In this document: positions 55,030 to 62,508 of the stretch, in pieces | Layout: each line of letters opens with the position of its first letter | Numbering within the stretch: position 1 is the first letter of the stretch | NCBI RefSeq assembly: GCF_008364765.1 | Contig: NZ_VTUY01000006.1 | Span: 241,169-305,168 of the forward strand | DNA: 64,000 nucleotides | Origin: Bacillus sp. CH30_1T | GTDB taxonomy: Bacteria > Bacillota > Bacilli > Bacillales > Bacillaceae_B | Direction: 5' to 3' | The notes under the pieces: model-generated | What the model saw: only the letters and a program-made list of their open reading frames with translations | What the model was told of the DNA's origin: nothing | The model's database searches: none | Translations under genes and position numbers: made by a program

Positions 55030-55112
55030 TTGAGAATAATTTTCAATTAATTATTGACAAATAGCAGGAAAGTTTGTATGGTTTACTTATAGTGATAATG
55101 ATAATTATTATC
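55030..55112 (+). promoter_or_regulatory. Fur-regulated promoter of the flavodoxin gene
   Basis: TTGACA (55054-55059) and TATGGT (55077-55082) with a 17-bp spacer form a promoter. GATAATGATAATTATTATC (55094-55112) matches the classical 19-bp Fur consensus with one difference and lies just downstream of it. TTGAGAATAATTTTCAA (55030-55046) upstream resembles a second, weaker site. Confidence 0.9.
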
Positions 55113-55142
55113 AATTAGGTATAAGCGTATTGGAGGTTTATC

Positions 55143-55610
55143 ATGACCAATAAAATTGTAATGATCTATGCAAGCATGAGTGGAAATACAGAAGAAATGG
55201 CGACGGCTATCGAAACAGGTGTGAAGGAAGCCGGAGCTGAAATCGATGTAATTGATATAAATGACTGTCCGAATGTTCACGTCCTTGAGGAATATGGCGG
55301 AATCCTGTTAGGTGCGTATACCTGGGGGGATGGAGAACTTCCTTATGATTTTGAGGACTTTTACGATGATATGGATGACGTGGATTTAACGTCAAAGGTT
55401 GCCGCAAGCTTCGGTTCCTGTGACTCATTTTATCCTAAGTACGGGGCAGCTGTGGATTTATTAAATGAGAAATTGCAAGAAAGAGGAGCCCGATTGATTC
55501 AAGATGGTTTGAAAGTGGAATTAACCCCAGAGGATGAAGACGTGGAGGCGTGCAAAGAATTTGGGCGTACATTTGCTAGTGAGCTCTTGTTTAGTAAACA
55601 TGAGGACTAG
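55143..55610 (+). CDS. flavodoxin (YkuN/YkuP-like)
   Basis: 155-aa short-chain flavodoxin, an FMN electron carrier that replaces ferredoxin under iron limitation. The phosphate-binding loop YASMSGNTEEMA is at residues 9-20, the 60s loop at GAYTWGDGELP, and the third FMN contact at ASFGSCDSFYPKYG. It is highly acidic, as usual. A near-consensus Fur box sits just upstream. The next gene (Fe-S protein) follows 17 bp later in the same transcript. Confidence 0.94.
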   Translation: MTNKIVMIYASMSGNTEEMATAIETGVKEAGAEIDVIDINDCPNVHVLEEYGGILLGAYTWGDGELPYDFEDFYDDMDDVDLTSKVAASFGSCDSFYPKYGAAVDLLNEKLQERGARLIQDGLKVELTPEDEDVEACKEFGRTFASELLFSKHED

Positions 55611-55627
55611 AGAAAGGAGAGGCACTC

Positions 55628-56389
55628 GTGAACTATTCGCTTTCGATTAAAACATTATCGGATATACATCTAAAAGAATTCATCAATTGTCCCCACAAGT
55701 TTTACTATCACTACATCCAGCGTGAAGAAGCAAGAAAAGTTGAATGGAAAAAAGTTATGCAGTTCATTGTGAACCAAGTGGTGAAGGACGTCTTTATGCT
55801 TCCCGTCAAAATGAGGACGCCCATCAAAGCACTTGAAATCATCGAGAAGCACCTTTCCTCTATTAAAACAAACATCTTTGATTCGAAGATTGATTATTAC
55901 TTAGTGGTGGCGAAAGTGACGGATTACTTAATGCAGGACTTAACGCAGAACTATGGGACATTACCACCTCTGTTTATAAATGAAAAGTTTCGACAATACT
56001 TTGAAGAGCTTGAAACTCACTTATCCCTCACGATAGAAGTGGCAGAATGGGAACAAGAATCGTTCACAGTCACCAAGTATCTTGTCGATACAAATCACGA
56101 AATGATTACCTTGTATTATTATTTGACGGTGGTTTTCTGTGAAAGATCATTTGGAAGACTTCCTTCGTCGATAAGAATCGTTTCCTTGTTAAATGGAGAA
56201 GAATTTGTCCATTCCCCGTCACCGACAGAAATGAAAAAAGGTTTGCATTACATAGAGAAATTAAAAGATATGTTGTCTGCACCACTATCATCCAGTACCA
56301 AACCGAACGGGGAAGTATGTTTGAGCTGTCCTTTTGTGGAGGTTTGTGCAAATAATGAGATAGAGTTTCTTTTTCAAAAAAAGCATTAA
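55628..56389 (+). CDS. Cas4/AddB-like Fe-S protein with no visible nuclease motif
   Basis: 253 aa. The N-terminal SDIHLKEFINCPHKFYYHYI and the C-terminal CLSCPFVEVC are the four-cysteine pattern (C...CxxCxxxxxC) that holds a 4Fe-4S cluster in Cas4/AddB PD-(D/E)XK nucleases. The middle has the expected helix-strand outline, but I cannot find the G..D...(D/E)xK active site; the strands read FTVTKYLVDTNHEMITLYYY. GTG 55628 follows AGAAAGGAGAGG. It is cotranscribed with Fur-regulated flavodoxin. Function unknown; a DNA-repair or iron-sensing role is speculative. Confidence 0.72.
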   Translation: MNYSLSIKTLSDIHLKEFINCPHKFYYHYIQREEARKVEWKKVMQFIVNQVVKDVFMLPVKMRTPIKALEIIEKHLSSIKTNIFDSKIDYYLVVAKVTDYLMQDLTQNYGTLPPLFINEKFRQYFEELETHLSLTIEVAEWEQESFTVTKYLVDTNHEMITLYYYLTVVFCERSFGRLPSSIRIVSLLNGEEFVHSPSPTEMKKGLHYIEKLKDMLSAPLSSSTKPNGEVCLSCPFVEVCANNEIEFLFQKKH

Positions 56390-56396
56390 ACAGAAG

Positions 56397-56433
56397 AAGA
56401 GGACTTACCATATTTCGGTAAGTCCTCTTTTTC
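56397..56433. terminator. bidirectional terminator
   Basis: AAGAGGACTTACC pairs perfectly with GGTAAGTCCTCTT, flanked by A-rich and T-rich sequence. It lies between the convergent genes ending at 56389 and 56432. Confidence 0.86.
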
Positions 56434-56707
56434 ATTCAATTAAAGCGGATGCTGATTGTTTATCAAAATTTATTCGGGAAACTTTTTTCTCATTTTTAAA
56501 CAATATATAATGGGCGGTGGCAATTTTTTCTTCAACATAATCAATAGAGAAAGTCCCTGATGGATCTGTAAGACTCCCAATTGCACGGGATAAATGATCG
56601 ATCACATGCTTTAAATGTTCTGTCCTCTTCAATTCATTATCAGAATTCATTTGATCCATGATTTCAAATGCAAGATTTTGAACATGATACAGACGCCTTT
56701 GCTCCAT
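56432..56707 (-). CDS. small hypothetical helical protein (91 aa)
   Basis: 91 aa, soluble and predicted mostly helical (RRLYHVQNLAFEIMDQMN, HLKHVIDHLSRAIGSLT). GGGAG lies about 9 nt before ATG 56707. No motif is recognised. It is convergent with the Fe-S protein gene and divergent from the DUF1540 gene. Looks like a genuine small Bacillus gene of unknown function. Confidence 0.65.
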   Translation of the reverse strand: MEQRRLYHVQNLAFEIMDQMNSDNELKRTEHLKHVIDHLSRAIGSLTDPSGTFSIDYVEEKIATAHYILFKNEKKVSRINFDKQSASALIE

Positions 56708-56850
56708 ACTGAAGATTCTCCCTTCTTATCAAACATATCTCTTTGATTATATGGTGAAAGCTTCAGATATATGATGATTTATCTCCATAAATCAGGTATG
56801 AAACAGGGTGGAAAAGTACACTCTAAAGATAATAAGGGAGGTGTTTGAAA

Positions 56851-57006
56851 ATGGCACAAGACGTATTATGTGAAGTAAGCAACTGCAAATACAACCGTGA
56901 AGGAAAGAAGTGCTCTGCAGACCAGATTTTCGTAGTCAGTCATAAAGGAAACAAAGCTCACAACAGTGAAGAAACAGATTGTAAAACATTCGATCCAGGT
57001 ATGTAA
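56851..57006 (+). CDS. DUF1540 cysteine-rich small protein (51 aa)
   Basis: 51 aa (MAQDVLCEVSNCKYNREGKK...) with the four-cysteine pattern C-x4-C-x7-C ... C of DUF1540, probably a small metal-binding fold. GGGAGGTG lies 8 nt before ATG 56851, and a terminator follows 7 bp after the stop. Family members are frequent in clostridia and bacilli; function unknown. Confidence 0.88.
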   Translation: MAQDVLCEVSNCKYNREGKKCSADQIFVVSHKGNKAHNSEETDCKTFDPGM

Positions 57007-57012
57007 TGGAAG

Positions 57013-57046
57013 AGAAGGCAACCATAGGCGTGGTTGTCTTCTTTTT
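57013..57046 (+). terminator. intrinsic terminator
   Basis: AGAAGGCAACCA pairs with TGGTTGTCTTCT (one G-T pair) across TAGGCG, followed by TTTTATA. Confidence 0.85.
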
Positions 57047-57055
57047 ATATAGTAT

Positions 57056-57070
57056 TGATAATAATTCTCA
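57056..57070. promoter_or_regulatory. orphan Fur-box-like sequence
   Basis: TGATAATAATTCTCA differs by one base from a 7-1-7 Fur box but lies between the DUF1540 terminator and the 3' end of the MFS gene. No promoter is evident on either side. Confidence 0.4.
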
Positions 57071-57077
57071 TTCTTAT

Positions 57078-57103
57078 ACAAAAAAAGCTCACAAAAGTGA
57101 GCT
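57078..57103 (-). terminator. terminator of the MFS gene
   Basis: Minus strand AGCTCAC/GTGAGCT hairpin with a 4-nt loop followed by TTTTTTTGTAT, starting 3 bp after the stop codon. Confidence 0.83.
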
Positions 57104-57105
57104 GA

Positions 57106-58308
57106 TCAACTTGCCTGTTCCGAAAATGTGGTCGTTTTGAGTTGCCGGTATCTTGAATAGAACAGTCCCGTCATCAAAAGGGACAGTAATCCGAATAAAA
57201 CCGTCATCATTTGGAGTCCAACGAGATCCAGCAGCAATCCTGTGAGAAGGAGCACAACCTGGAAAATCAGTCTGTCTAGCATATTACGGAACGAGAAGAA
57301 ACGGCCGTGAAATTCTTTCGGTATTCTAGTCTGAAAAATCGTGGCAGCAGTCGGGAAGAAACATCCCACTGCAAATCCAAACACTGTAAACGCAAGCACT
57401 GACATAATCGGACTGGTTGCAAAATAAAGAATCATTTGCGCAATCCCGATGATAAAGCTAAAAAAGAATAATATTTTATAGGGTGACGTTTTTTCACCCA
57501 TTTTCTTAACGGCAAAAGCACCTGTCATAAAGGCAATCCCTTCGGCAGTATAGATCCAACCTTTAATCGCTGAACTATCCTGAAGCTCGCTGATATTGAT
57601 GACCATTAAGTTGAACCCGCCGATAAACAAGAGAGGAATCAACGTCATCACAAGAGTCATAAATACGATCGGAAGCCCTTTGATAACAGGAAAGACTTCT
57701 TTAAATCTTGCCCCTTGTGGTTTTTCACCTTGTTGAGAGGTGTTCGCCGTTTCTTCAATTGATAAGAACCAGGTCATCACAAATAGTGCCAGATACGCTA
57801 CTAATGAGAGAACGTATACCAATGTTAAAGATATGATCACCAATAGGACGCCTGCTAACGCTGTCCCAAGGATCCTTGAGAGCGTGGCAACATTCATATG
57901 AACCCCATTCATTTGCAGTAAATCCTTCTCTTTCACCACCATCGGAATGGCAGCTTGCAGAGCAGGAAAATAGAAAGCAGCAGAGATTTGAATGCTCACT
58001 AAGAATAATACCATCCATAACACCGAGCCGGTATCAATCGCAATCAACATGAAAATAACACTTAATGCCCTTGTGAAGCCTGAGATGAGCATCACCGTTT
58101 TTTTATTTGCCTGATCCGTTATTCTGCCGGCTAAAGGTCCAACAGCAAGCCCGGCGAGTAGCCCGGAAGCGAGAATCACCGATTTTAGAAAATCGGAAGG
58201 CACCTTTTCCTGCATGAACTCCAGATTACCGATGATCCCTAACCACAATCCGAGACCAGCTATAAATTCACCAATCAATAATATCCATACATTTTTATTT
58301 TTCCACAT
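57106..58308 (-). CDS. MFS transporter (MFS_3/EntS-like)
   Basis: 400-aa, 12-helix transporter of the macrolide-efflux/EntS-like MFS_3 group: GDR-like GRITDQANKKTVMLISGFTR in the first half and FGFAVGCFFPTAATIFQTRI with RIPKEFHGRFFSFRNMLDRL in the second. Such proteins export drugs or siderophores. It is near a Fur-box-like sequence, but that lies at its 3' end, so iron regulation is not supported. The upstream side carries a 20-bp tandem repeat. Confidence 0.85.
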   Translation of the reverse strand: MWKNKNVWILLIGEFIAGLGLWLGIIGNLEFMQEKVPSDFLKSVILASGLLAGLAVGPLAGRITDQANKKTVMLISGFTRALSVIFMLIAIDTGSVLWMVLFLVSIQISAAFYFPALQAAIPMVVKEKDLLQMNGVHMNVATLSRILGTALAGVLLVIISLTLVYVLSLVAYLALFVMTWFLSIEETANTSQQGEKPQGARFKEVFPVIKGLPIVFMTLVMTLIPLLFIGGFNLMVINISELQDSSAIKGWIYTAEGIAFMTGAFAVKKMGEKTSPYKILFFFSFIIGIAQMILYFATSPIMSVLAFTVFGFAVGCFFPTAATIFQTRIPKEFHGRFFSFRNMLDRLIFQVVLLLTGLLLDLVGLQMMTVLFGLLSLLMTGLFYSRYRQLKTTTFSEQAS

Positions 58309-58423
58309 ATAGGTCCGTCCCTCGCAGTCGAATTATTTCGCTTCTCTAAATATACTATGGCGGGAGGGGAATGGGAATGATTTTTTTGGTGGGGAGTGAT
58401 GTAGTTATCTGGAAGAAAAGGCA

Positions 58424-58523
58424 GTTCGCTGATAAAATTGAGATTTCGCTGATATAACTCGAATTTCGCTGATATATCGGAAATTTCGCTGATAAAAGTA
58501 AAATTCCGCTGATAAAAATAATA
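58424..58523. repeat. five tandem 20-bp repeats (TTCGCTGATA units)
   Basis: Five directly abutting units of exactly 20 bp begin at 58424, 58444, 58464, 58484 and 58504, each carrying TTCGCTGATA (TTCCGCTGATA in the last) followed by a variable AT-rich 9-10 nt. There are no unique spacers of CRISPR length. The period equals about two helical turns. The array lies between two divergent genes. Confidence 0.85.
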
Positions 58524-58599
58524 TCCCATCATCTAGAAGCAGGATTTTCTGTAGTCCGAGGAGAATACACGTAATATAAATCCCGATTGGAGTGATAAA

Positions 58600-59667
58600 A
58601 TGATCGAAAAAGAACGAATCATCCCTCGAATTATCCTCATTTTGCAAGCTTTACTCCGCCGACTTCCCCTCAACCATCCAAAACTGCACATGATATCCGA
58701 GGAACTTGGTAAGAGAATGGCTGGATTCAAAGGAGAGACAGCTCTTGATTACACTTTGAGTTTTTTAGACTCCAAAAAATACTACATTCTCCACGATCTC
58801 AGAATCCCCCACAAAGACAGCTTTTTTCAAATAGACACCCTACTCATCTCAACTAAATTCATCCTCAATATTGAAGTTAAATACCTTGCTGGCACTGCTT
58901 ATTTCGACCCAATCTTCAATCAACTTATTCAAACAAAAGATGGTATTGAATCAGCTTTACCGGACCCTACGATTCAAATCAAAAGACAGGAAAGCCAGCT
59001 ATTGAAATGGTTAAAAAAGAACGGACTCCCCGCCATCCCCATATACTCTTGCATAGTCATGAGCAACGATCGTACAATCATAAAAACCGCTCCAGCTAAC
59101 AAAAACCTTAATAAAATCGTCATTCATCGCCATTCTCTATTGGACAAGGTGAAATATATTGAGGATTCTATTCGACAAGAGAACGTCACTCCTAAAGATG
59201 CGAAAAAATTAATTCGTACATTAAAAAGACAACATAAAGAACCTAATCCCCCTGTCTTAGAGCGATATAACATTACAGAAGGAGAACTGTTAAAAGGGGT
59301 CATATGTGAAGTTTGCAATCATCGGCCGTTAGTGAGAAAACATGGGAAATGGTTGTGTATGAAATGTAATAGTGAAAATATTAATGCTCACATCCAAGCC
59401 TTTAAGGACTATGAACTTTTGATCGGACCTACCATAAGTAATGCGGAACTAAGAAAATTTTTAAAAATCAATTCCTCTCATGTAGCAAAAAGACTCCTCC
59501 AATCCCTAAACTTCCCCACAACCGGCACCAAAAAAGGAACACAATACATCCTATCATTCAATGAAGATCAATCCAAAAAAGCGAAACAAAAAACCCGCCA
59601 ACAATCTGACGGACTTTCATTCCTTCTCAATCCACTCCTGGGACCACTTCTCTATATCTTTCATTAA
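58600..59667 (+). CDS. NERD-domain protein with Zn ribbon
   Basis: 355 aa. A NERD (nuclease-related) domain at about 40-155 shows GFKGETALDYTL, FFQIDTLLISTKFILNIEVKYL (the D and E-x-K of the restriction-endonuclease-like fold) and IPIYSCIVMSN. It is followed by a zinc ribbon (CEVCNHR...KWLCMKC, about 229-250) and a C-terminal winged-helix-like part. DNA-processing activity is inferred for the family. GGAGTG precedes ATG 58600. The last 51 bases overlap the convergent HxlR gene. Confidence 0.85.
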   Translation: MIEKERIIPRIILILQALLRRLPLNHPKLHMISEELGKRMAGFKGETALDYTLSFLDSKKYYILHDLRIPHKDSFFQIDTLLISTKFILNIEVKYLAGTAYFDPIFNQLIQTKDGIESALPDPTIQIKRQESQLLKWLKKNGLPAIPIYSCIVMSNDRTIIKTAPANKNLNKIVIHRHSLLDKVKYIEDSIRQENVTPKDAKKLIRTLKRQHKEPNPPVLERYNITEGELLKGVICEVCNHRPLVRKHGKWLCMKCNSENINAHIQAFKDYELLIGPTISNAELRKFLKINSSHVAKRLLQSLNFPTTGTKKGTQYILSFNEDQSKKAKQKTRQQSDGLSFLLNPLLGPLLYIFH

Positions 59668-59931
59668 AGGCTCTAAAGAATACCCTTTCTTAGTTAGTGA
59701 ATATTCAATACGCACGGGTGTTTCCGGGTAGACGTCTCGCTGTACGATGCCTTCTTCTTCAAGGTCCTTCAGACGCTCTGAAAGAAGTCTGCCACTGATG
59801 CCGATTGAGTCTTTGATGGTGCAGTTTCGTTGTGGACCGGTAAGCAATTGATAAATGATGAGTGCTGTCCATCGTTGACTTAAGATGCCGATGGCTTTCT
59901 CGAACCTTGGACAAATTTCTGACTGATTCAT
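59617..59931 (-). CDS. catR: HxlR-family redox-sensing repressor, CatR-like
   Basis: 104-aa DUF24/HxlR winged-helix protein. Starting at ATG 59931 (AAGGAGG about 9 nt upstream), the sequence begins MNQSEICPRFEKAIGILSQR, placing the single N-terminal Cys at position 7. B. subtilis CatR (YvaP) senses quinones and diamide through Cys7 and represses catDE. The two genes divergent from it here are DoxX- and dioxygenase-type, as in catDE. Palindromes in between are likely operators. Its 3' end overlaps the NERD gene by 51 bp. Confidence 0.85.
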   Translation of the reverse strand: MNQSEICPRFEKAIGILSQRWTALIIYQLLTGPQRNCTIKDSIGISGRLLSERLKDLEEEGIVQRDVYPETPVRIEYSLTKKGYSLEPLMKDIEKWSQEWIEKE

Positions 59932-59982
59932 TCTGTCAATGCCTCCTTCTTTGTCAATAGTATACCACATCATCACCATATT

Positions 59983-60042
59983 AGTAATTTAATTACTTGA
60001 CGAAATTAAGTTATTAAAATATTATAAGTTACATAAAGTAAC
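59983..60042. promoter_or_regulatory. putative CatR operators
   Basis: AGTAATTTAATTACT (59983-59997) is a perfect 15-bp palindrome, and GTTACATAAAGTAAC (60028-60042) is a second inverted repeat of the same length, 45 bp apart centre to centre. Both lie in the divergent catR-catD promoter region. Confidence 0.65.
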
Positions 60043-60082
60043 CAACTTTAATAAAATAACATAAAGAAAGGAAGCATATACA

Positions 60083-60484
60083 ATGCTACAAAATCATTTA
60101 ATAGGAGCACTCATTTTAAGAATATTTTTAGGAATGACCTTCTTCATTCACGGTTTGACTAAGTTCCAGGGGGGGATCGAAAATACGGTCGGTTTCTTTC
60201 AAAGCTTAGGACTGCCAGGGTTTGCGGCTTATGTAGTTGCCATCATTGAACTGGTCGGTGGATTGGGCATGATTTTAGGGATTGGTACTCGTGTCGTGGC
60301 TGGATTATTTGCGTTAATCATGTTGGGAGCAATCGTAAAAGTGAAATTAGCTGCAGGTTTCTTAGGGAATGGACAGATGACCGGGTACGAAATTGATTTG
60401 GCACTGCTTGCGATCTCTTTATATTTTGTCGTGGCTAAGGAATCATCGTTCTCATTAGATCAGAAGTTTTCACAGCTAAAATGA
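60083..60484 (+). CDS. catD: DoxX-family membrane oxidoreductase subunit, CatD-like
   Basis: 133 aa with four transmembrane helices; LRIFLGMTFFIHGLTKF and AYVVAIIELVGGLGMILG are DoxX hallmarks. In B. subtilis CatD works with CatE in protection against catechol and quinones. GAAAGGAAGC precedes ATG 60083. The dioxygenase gene follows 15 bp later. It is divergent from the CatR-like repressor. Confidence 0.87.
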   Translation: MLQNHLIGALILRIFLGMTFFIHGLTKFQGGIENTVGFFQSLGLPGFAAYVVAIIELVGGLGMILGIGTRVVAGLFALIMLGAIVKVKLAAGFLGNGQMTGYEIDLALLAISLYFVVAKESSFSLDQKFSQLK

Positions 60485-60499
60485 AACGGAGGAATAAAG

Positions 60500-61348
60500 A
60501 TGAATTATCATACAGAACCACATACATTCGTTGGGGAAGTAAATATAAAAGTTGAAAACTTAGAGCGCTCTATTTCCTTTTACCAAGAAGTAATCGGATT
60601 TAAAGTACTGGAACGAACAGAGAGTAGAGCGACTCTGACGACAGATGGTATCCACCCATTACTATCTCTGGAACAACCGGAAAGTGTTACACCTAAGCAG
60701 CCCAGAACGACAGGATTATACCATTTTGCCCTGTTGTTGCCGAATAGAACAGATCTGGGAAATATATTAGAACATCTAATAAAGCTAAATATTCAACTGG
60801 GATCTTCTGATCACCTGGTCAGTGAAGCTCTGTATTTATCTGATCCGGATGGAAATGGAATCGAGATCTACAGGGACCGTCCTTCATCGGAATGGACATG
60901 GAATGGCAATCAGGTAAAGATGACCGTTGATCCAATAGACGCAAGGGGGATATTGGATGAGGCAATGGGACAACCGTGGGAAGGACTTCCTGCCGATACG
61001 GTCATGGGACATATCCATCTGCATGTTTCTGATTTGAGATCAACAGAGGTATTCTACGGGGAGGGACTTGGCTTCGATGTAGTCAGTCGATTCGGGAGTC
61101 AGGCACTATTCATTTCAACAGGTGGATATCATCATCATATTGGACTGAACACCTGGAACGGGGTAGGAGCTCCGAGACCAGCTGAAAACAGTGTGGGCTT
61201 AAACTGGTTCACCCTACACTTTCCAACCGAAGAAAAACGCACCGCCATCATCCGAAAGCTTGAAATCATTGGAGCATCCATTCAGGAACAAAACGGAAAA
61301 ATTTTAACCGAAGACCCATCAGGCAACCGAATCTATTTAAGCGTGTAA
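60500..61348 (+). CDS. catE: extradiol dioxygenase/VOC-fold protein, CatE-like
   Basis: 282 aa (B. subtilis CatE is about the same size). It has two vicinal-oxygen-chelate modules: TFVGEVNIKVENLERSISFY with TGLYHFALLLP and GIEIYRDRP in the first; MGHIHLHVSDLRSTEVFYGE and YHHHIGLNTW in the second, giving the His/His/Glu type metal site. Predicted catechol-2,3-dioxygenase that opens catechol rings. It forms an operon with the DoxX gene. Confidence 0.88.
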   Translation: MNYHTEPHTFVGEVNIKVENLERSISFYQEVIGFKVLERTESRATLTTDGIHPLLSLEQPESVTPKQPRTTGLYHFALLLPNRTDLGNILEHLIKLNIQLGSSDHLVSEALYLSDPDGNGIEIYRDRPSSEWTWNGNQVKMTVDPIDARGILDEAMGQPWEGLPADTVMGHIHLHVSDLRSTEVFYGEGLGFDVVSRFGSQALFISTGGYHHHIGLNTWNGVGAPRPAENSVGLNWFTLHFPTEEKRTAIIRKLEIIGASIQEQNGKILTEDPSGNRIYLSV

Positions 61349-61351
61349 GAG

Positions 61352-61389
61352 AAGAGGGACGGACCTCACATTGAGGTCCGTCCCTCTTG
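61352..61389 (+). terminator. strong hairpin after catE
   Basis: AAGAGGGACGGACCTCA pairs perfectly with TGAGGTCCGTCCCTCTT around a 4-nt loop. The T-tract is poor, so it may protect the 3' end rather than terminate. Confidence 0.7.
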
Positions 61390-61413
61390 ATGGATGAATC
61401 TAAGGAATACCTT

Positions 61414-61457
61414 AAAAGGGAGCCTAAGCGCACTGAATGTGGCGCTGGCTCTTTTTT
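61414..61457. terminator. bidirectional terminator
   Basis: AAAAGGGAGCC pairs with GGCTCTTTTTT, with an inner AGCGC/GCGCT helix. It lies between the cat operon and the convergent Gly/Tyr-rich gene. Confidence 0.75.
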
Positions 61458-61468
61458 GTATGATTTTA

Positions 61469-61786
61469 TTAATAATAATAAGGGTAAGGAGGATAACCAT
61501 AGTAAGGTGGAGGATATCCGTATCCATATGAGTATGGACTCAATAATGCAGCTCCAAGCAGTCCACCGGCGAGGCCACCTAAAAACGGGTTGAATCCAAA
61601 TCCAAACGGTCGTCTTCCAAACCCACCAAAGCCAGGTCTGCCAAATCCCACTCGTCCGATCGGGCGTCGTACATCATGATAATTGACAAATGTTTCATTG
61701 CTTACAGTGTGAAAATCATTCAAAACATAAACCTCCTCTCTATCTAGGTTATGAATATTCACCCCGATTCGAAATGGACTGGGCAT
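61469..61786 (-). CDS. Gly/Tyr/Pro-rich protein, spore-coat-like
   Basis: 105 aa. An ordered N-terminal part (FRIGVNIHNLDREEVYVLND) is followed by a low-complexity region with RPGFGGFGRRPFGFGFNPF, a hydrophobic Gly-rich stretch (LGGLAGGLLGAALL) and a tail of Gly, Tyr and Pro (GYGYPPPYYGYPPYPYYY). This composition is typical of coat or exosporium proteins that are cross-linked through tyrosines. No signal peptide is seen. The coat role is inferred from composition. Confidence 0.72.
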   Translation of the reverse strand: MPSPFRIGVNIHNLDREEVYVLNDFHTVSNETFVNYHDVRRPIGRVGFGRPGFGGFGRRPFGFGFNPFLGGLAGGLLGAALLSPYSYGYGYPPPYYGYPPYPYYY

Positions 61787-61907
61787 TAACCCATCTAGAG
61801 AGATTTTGTGAAAATAGGCTTATGACAATTCTTTGATTTTTAATATGAACAGCAGCTACTAACCTTGGTTGCTTCACATTCATACATGTCGAGTATGTAA
61901 AACAACT

Positions 61908-62450
61908 TCAGGAGGAAGATTCCTTCGTTTGAACCAATGCAGAAATGACTGAACCGATTGCCTGGATCCAGCTTCCCACCACATTGATATTCCCGCTGTC
62001 CCTTTCATTTAACTCAAGGATATCTGAGATGGCCTGTAGGGAGTTACCGATAATCTGAAGGAGATTGCCGTAAATCGAATAAAGCTCTTCTAATGTATGT
62101 TCTTCATTAAATGAATCGGCCAGGGCTGCTCCTCCACCCAATGCCTGGAGAAGATTTCCTTTAATATTCAACTCTTGCTTTGTTATGTCATTAAACTTAA
62201 TCAGTATGCCGGCTATAACAGTGACGTTTCCGATCGCTTGAATTTCATTTCCTGCTTTCGTCAGGGTGAAATCATCAATTGCATCTGCCGCTAATGCATT
62301 TCCCGTTGCTTGCAGTTCATTTCCTACGAGATTGAACGACTGTAGAGTATCTTCTGGAATGCTTTTTATAGGGGTACTGCCAATAGCGGCAAGGACTGTT
62401 CCGATTGCCGCAACCCATGCTCCGAACGTGAGTTTTTGTTCATTGCTCAT
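61908..62450 (-). CDS. internal-repeat protein with GN-(I/L)QA-(I/L)GN motifs
   Basis: 180 aa starting at ATG 62450. Five or six degenerate repeats of about 34 residues share G(N/S)-x-(I/L)-Q-A-x-G: VGNELQATGNAL, AGNEIQAIGNVT, KGNLLQALGGG, YGNLLQIIGNSL and VGSWIQAIGSVI. The N-terminal TFGAWVAAIGTVLAAIGS is hydrophobic and part of the same pattern. It resembles a Bacillus family of unknown function (DUF6944-like, from memory). An earlier ATG at 62492 lacks a ribosome site. Confidence 0.72.
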   Translation of the reverse strand: MSNEQKLTFGAWVAAIGTVLAAIGSTPIKSIPEDTLQSFNLVGNELQATGNALAADAIDDFTLTKAGNEIQAIGNVTVIAGILIKFNDITKQELNIKGNLLQALGGGAALADSFNEEHTLEELYSIYGNLLQIIGNSLQAISDILELNERDSGNINVVGSWIQAIGSVISALVQTKESSS

Positions 62451-62508
62451 AGTATAATCGCCTACTTTAAAGTTCTTAGATATTGTATACAACTAGGCGA
62501 TGGTTGGT

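Noticed and set aside
58424..58523. Possible CRISPR array
   Set aside because: Units are 20 bp in total with only a 10-bp constant part and abut each other; there are no 30-40-bp unique spacers and no cas genes. The Cas4-like protein at 55628 is unrelated in position.
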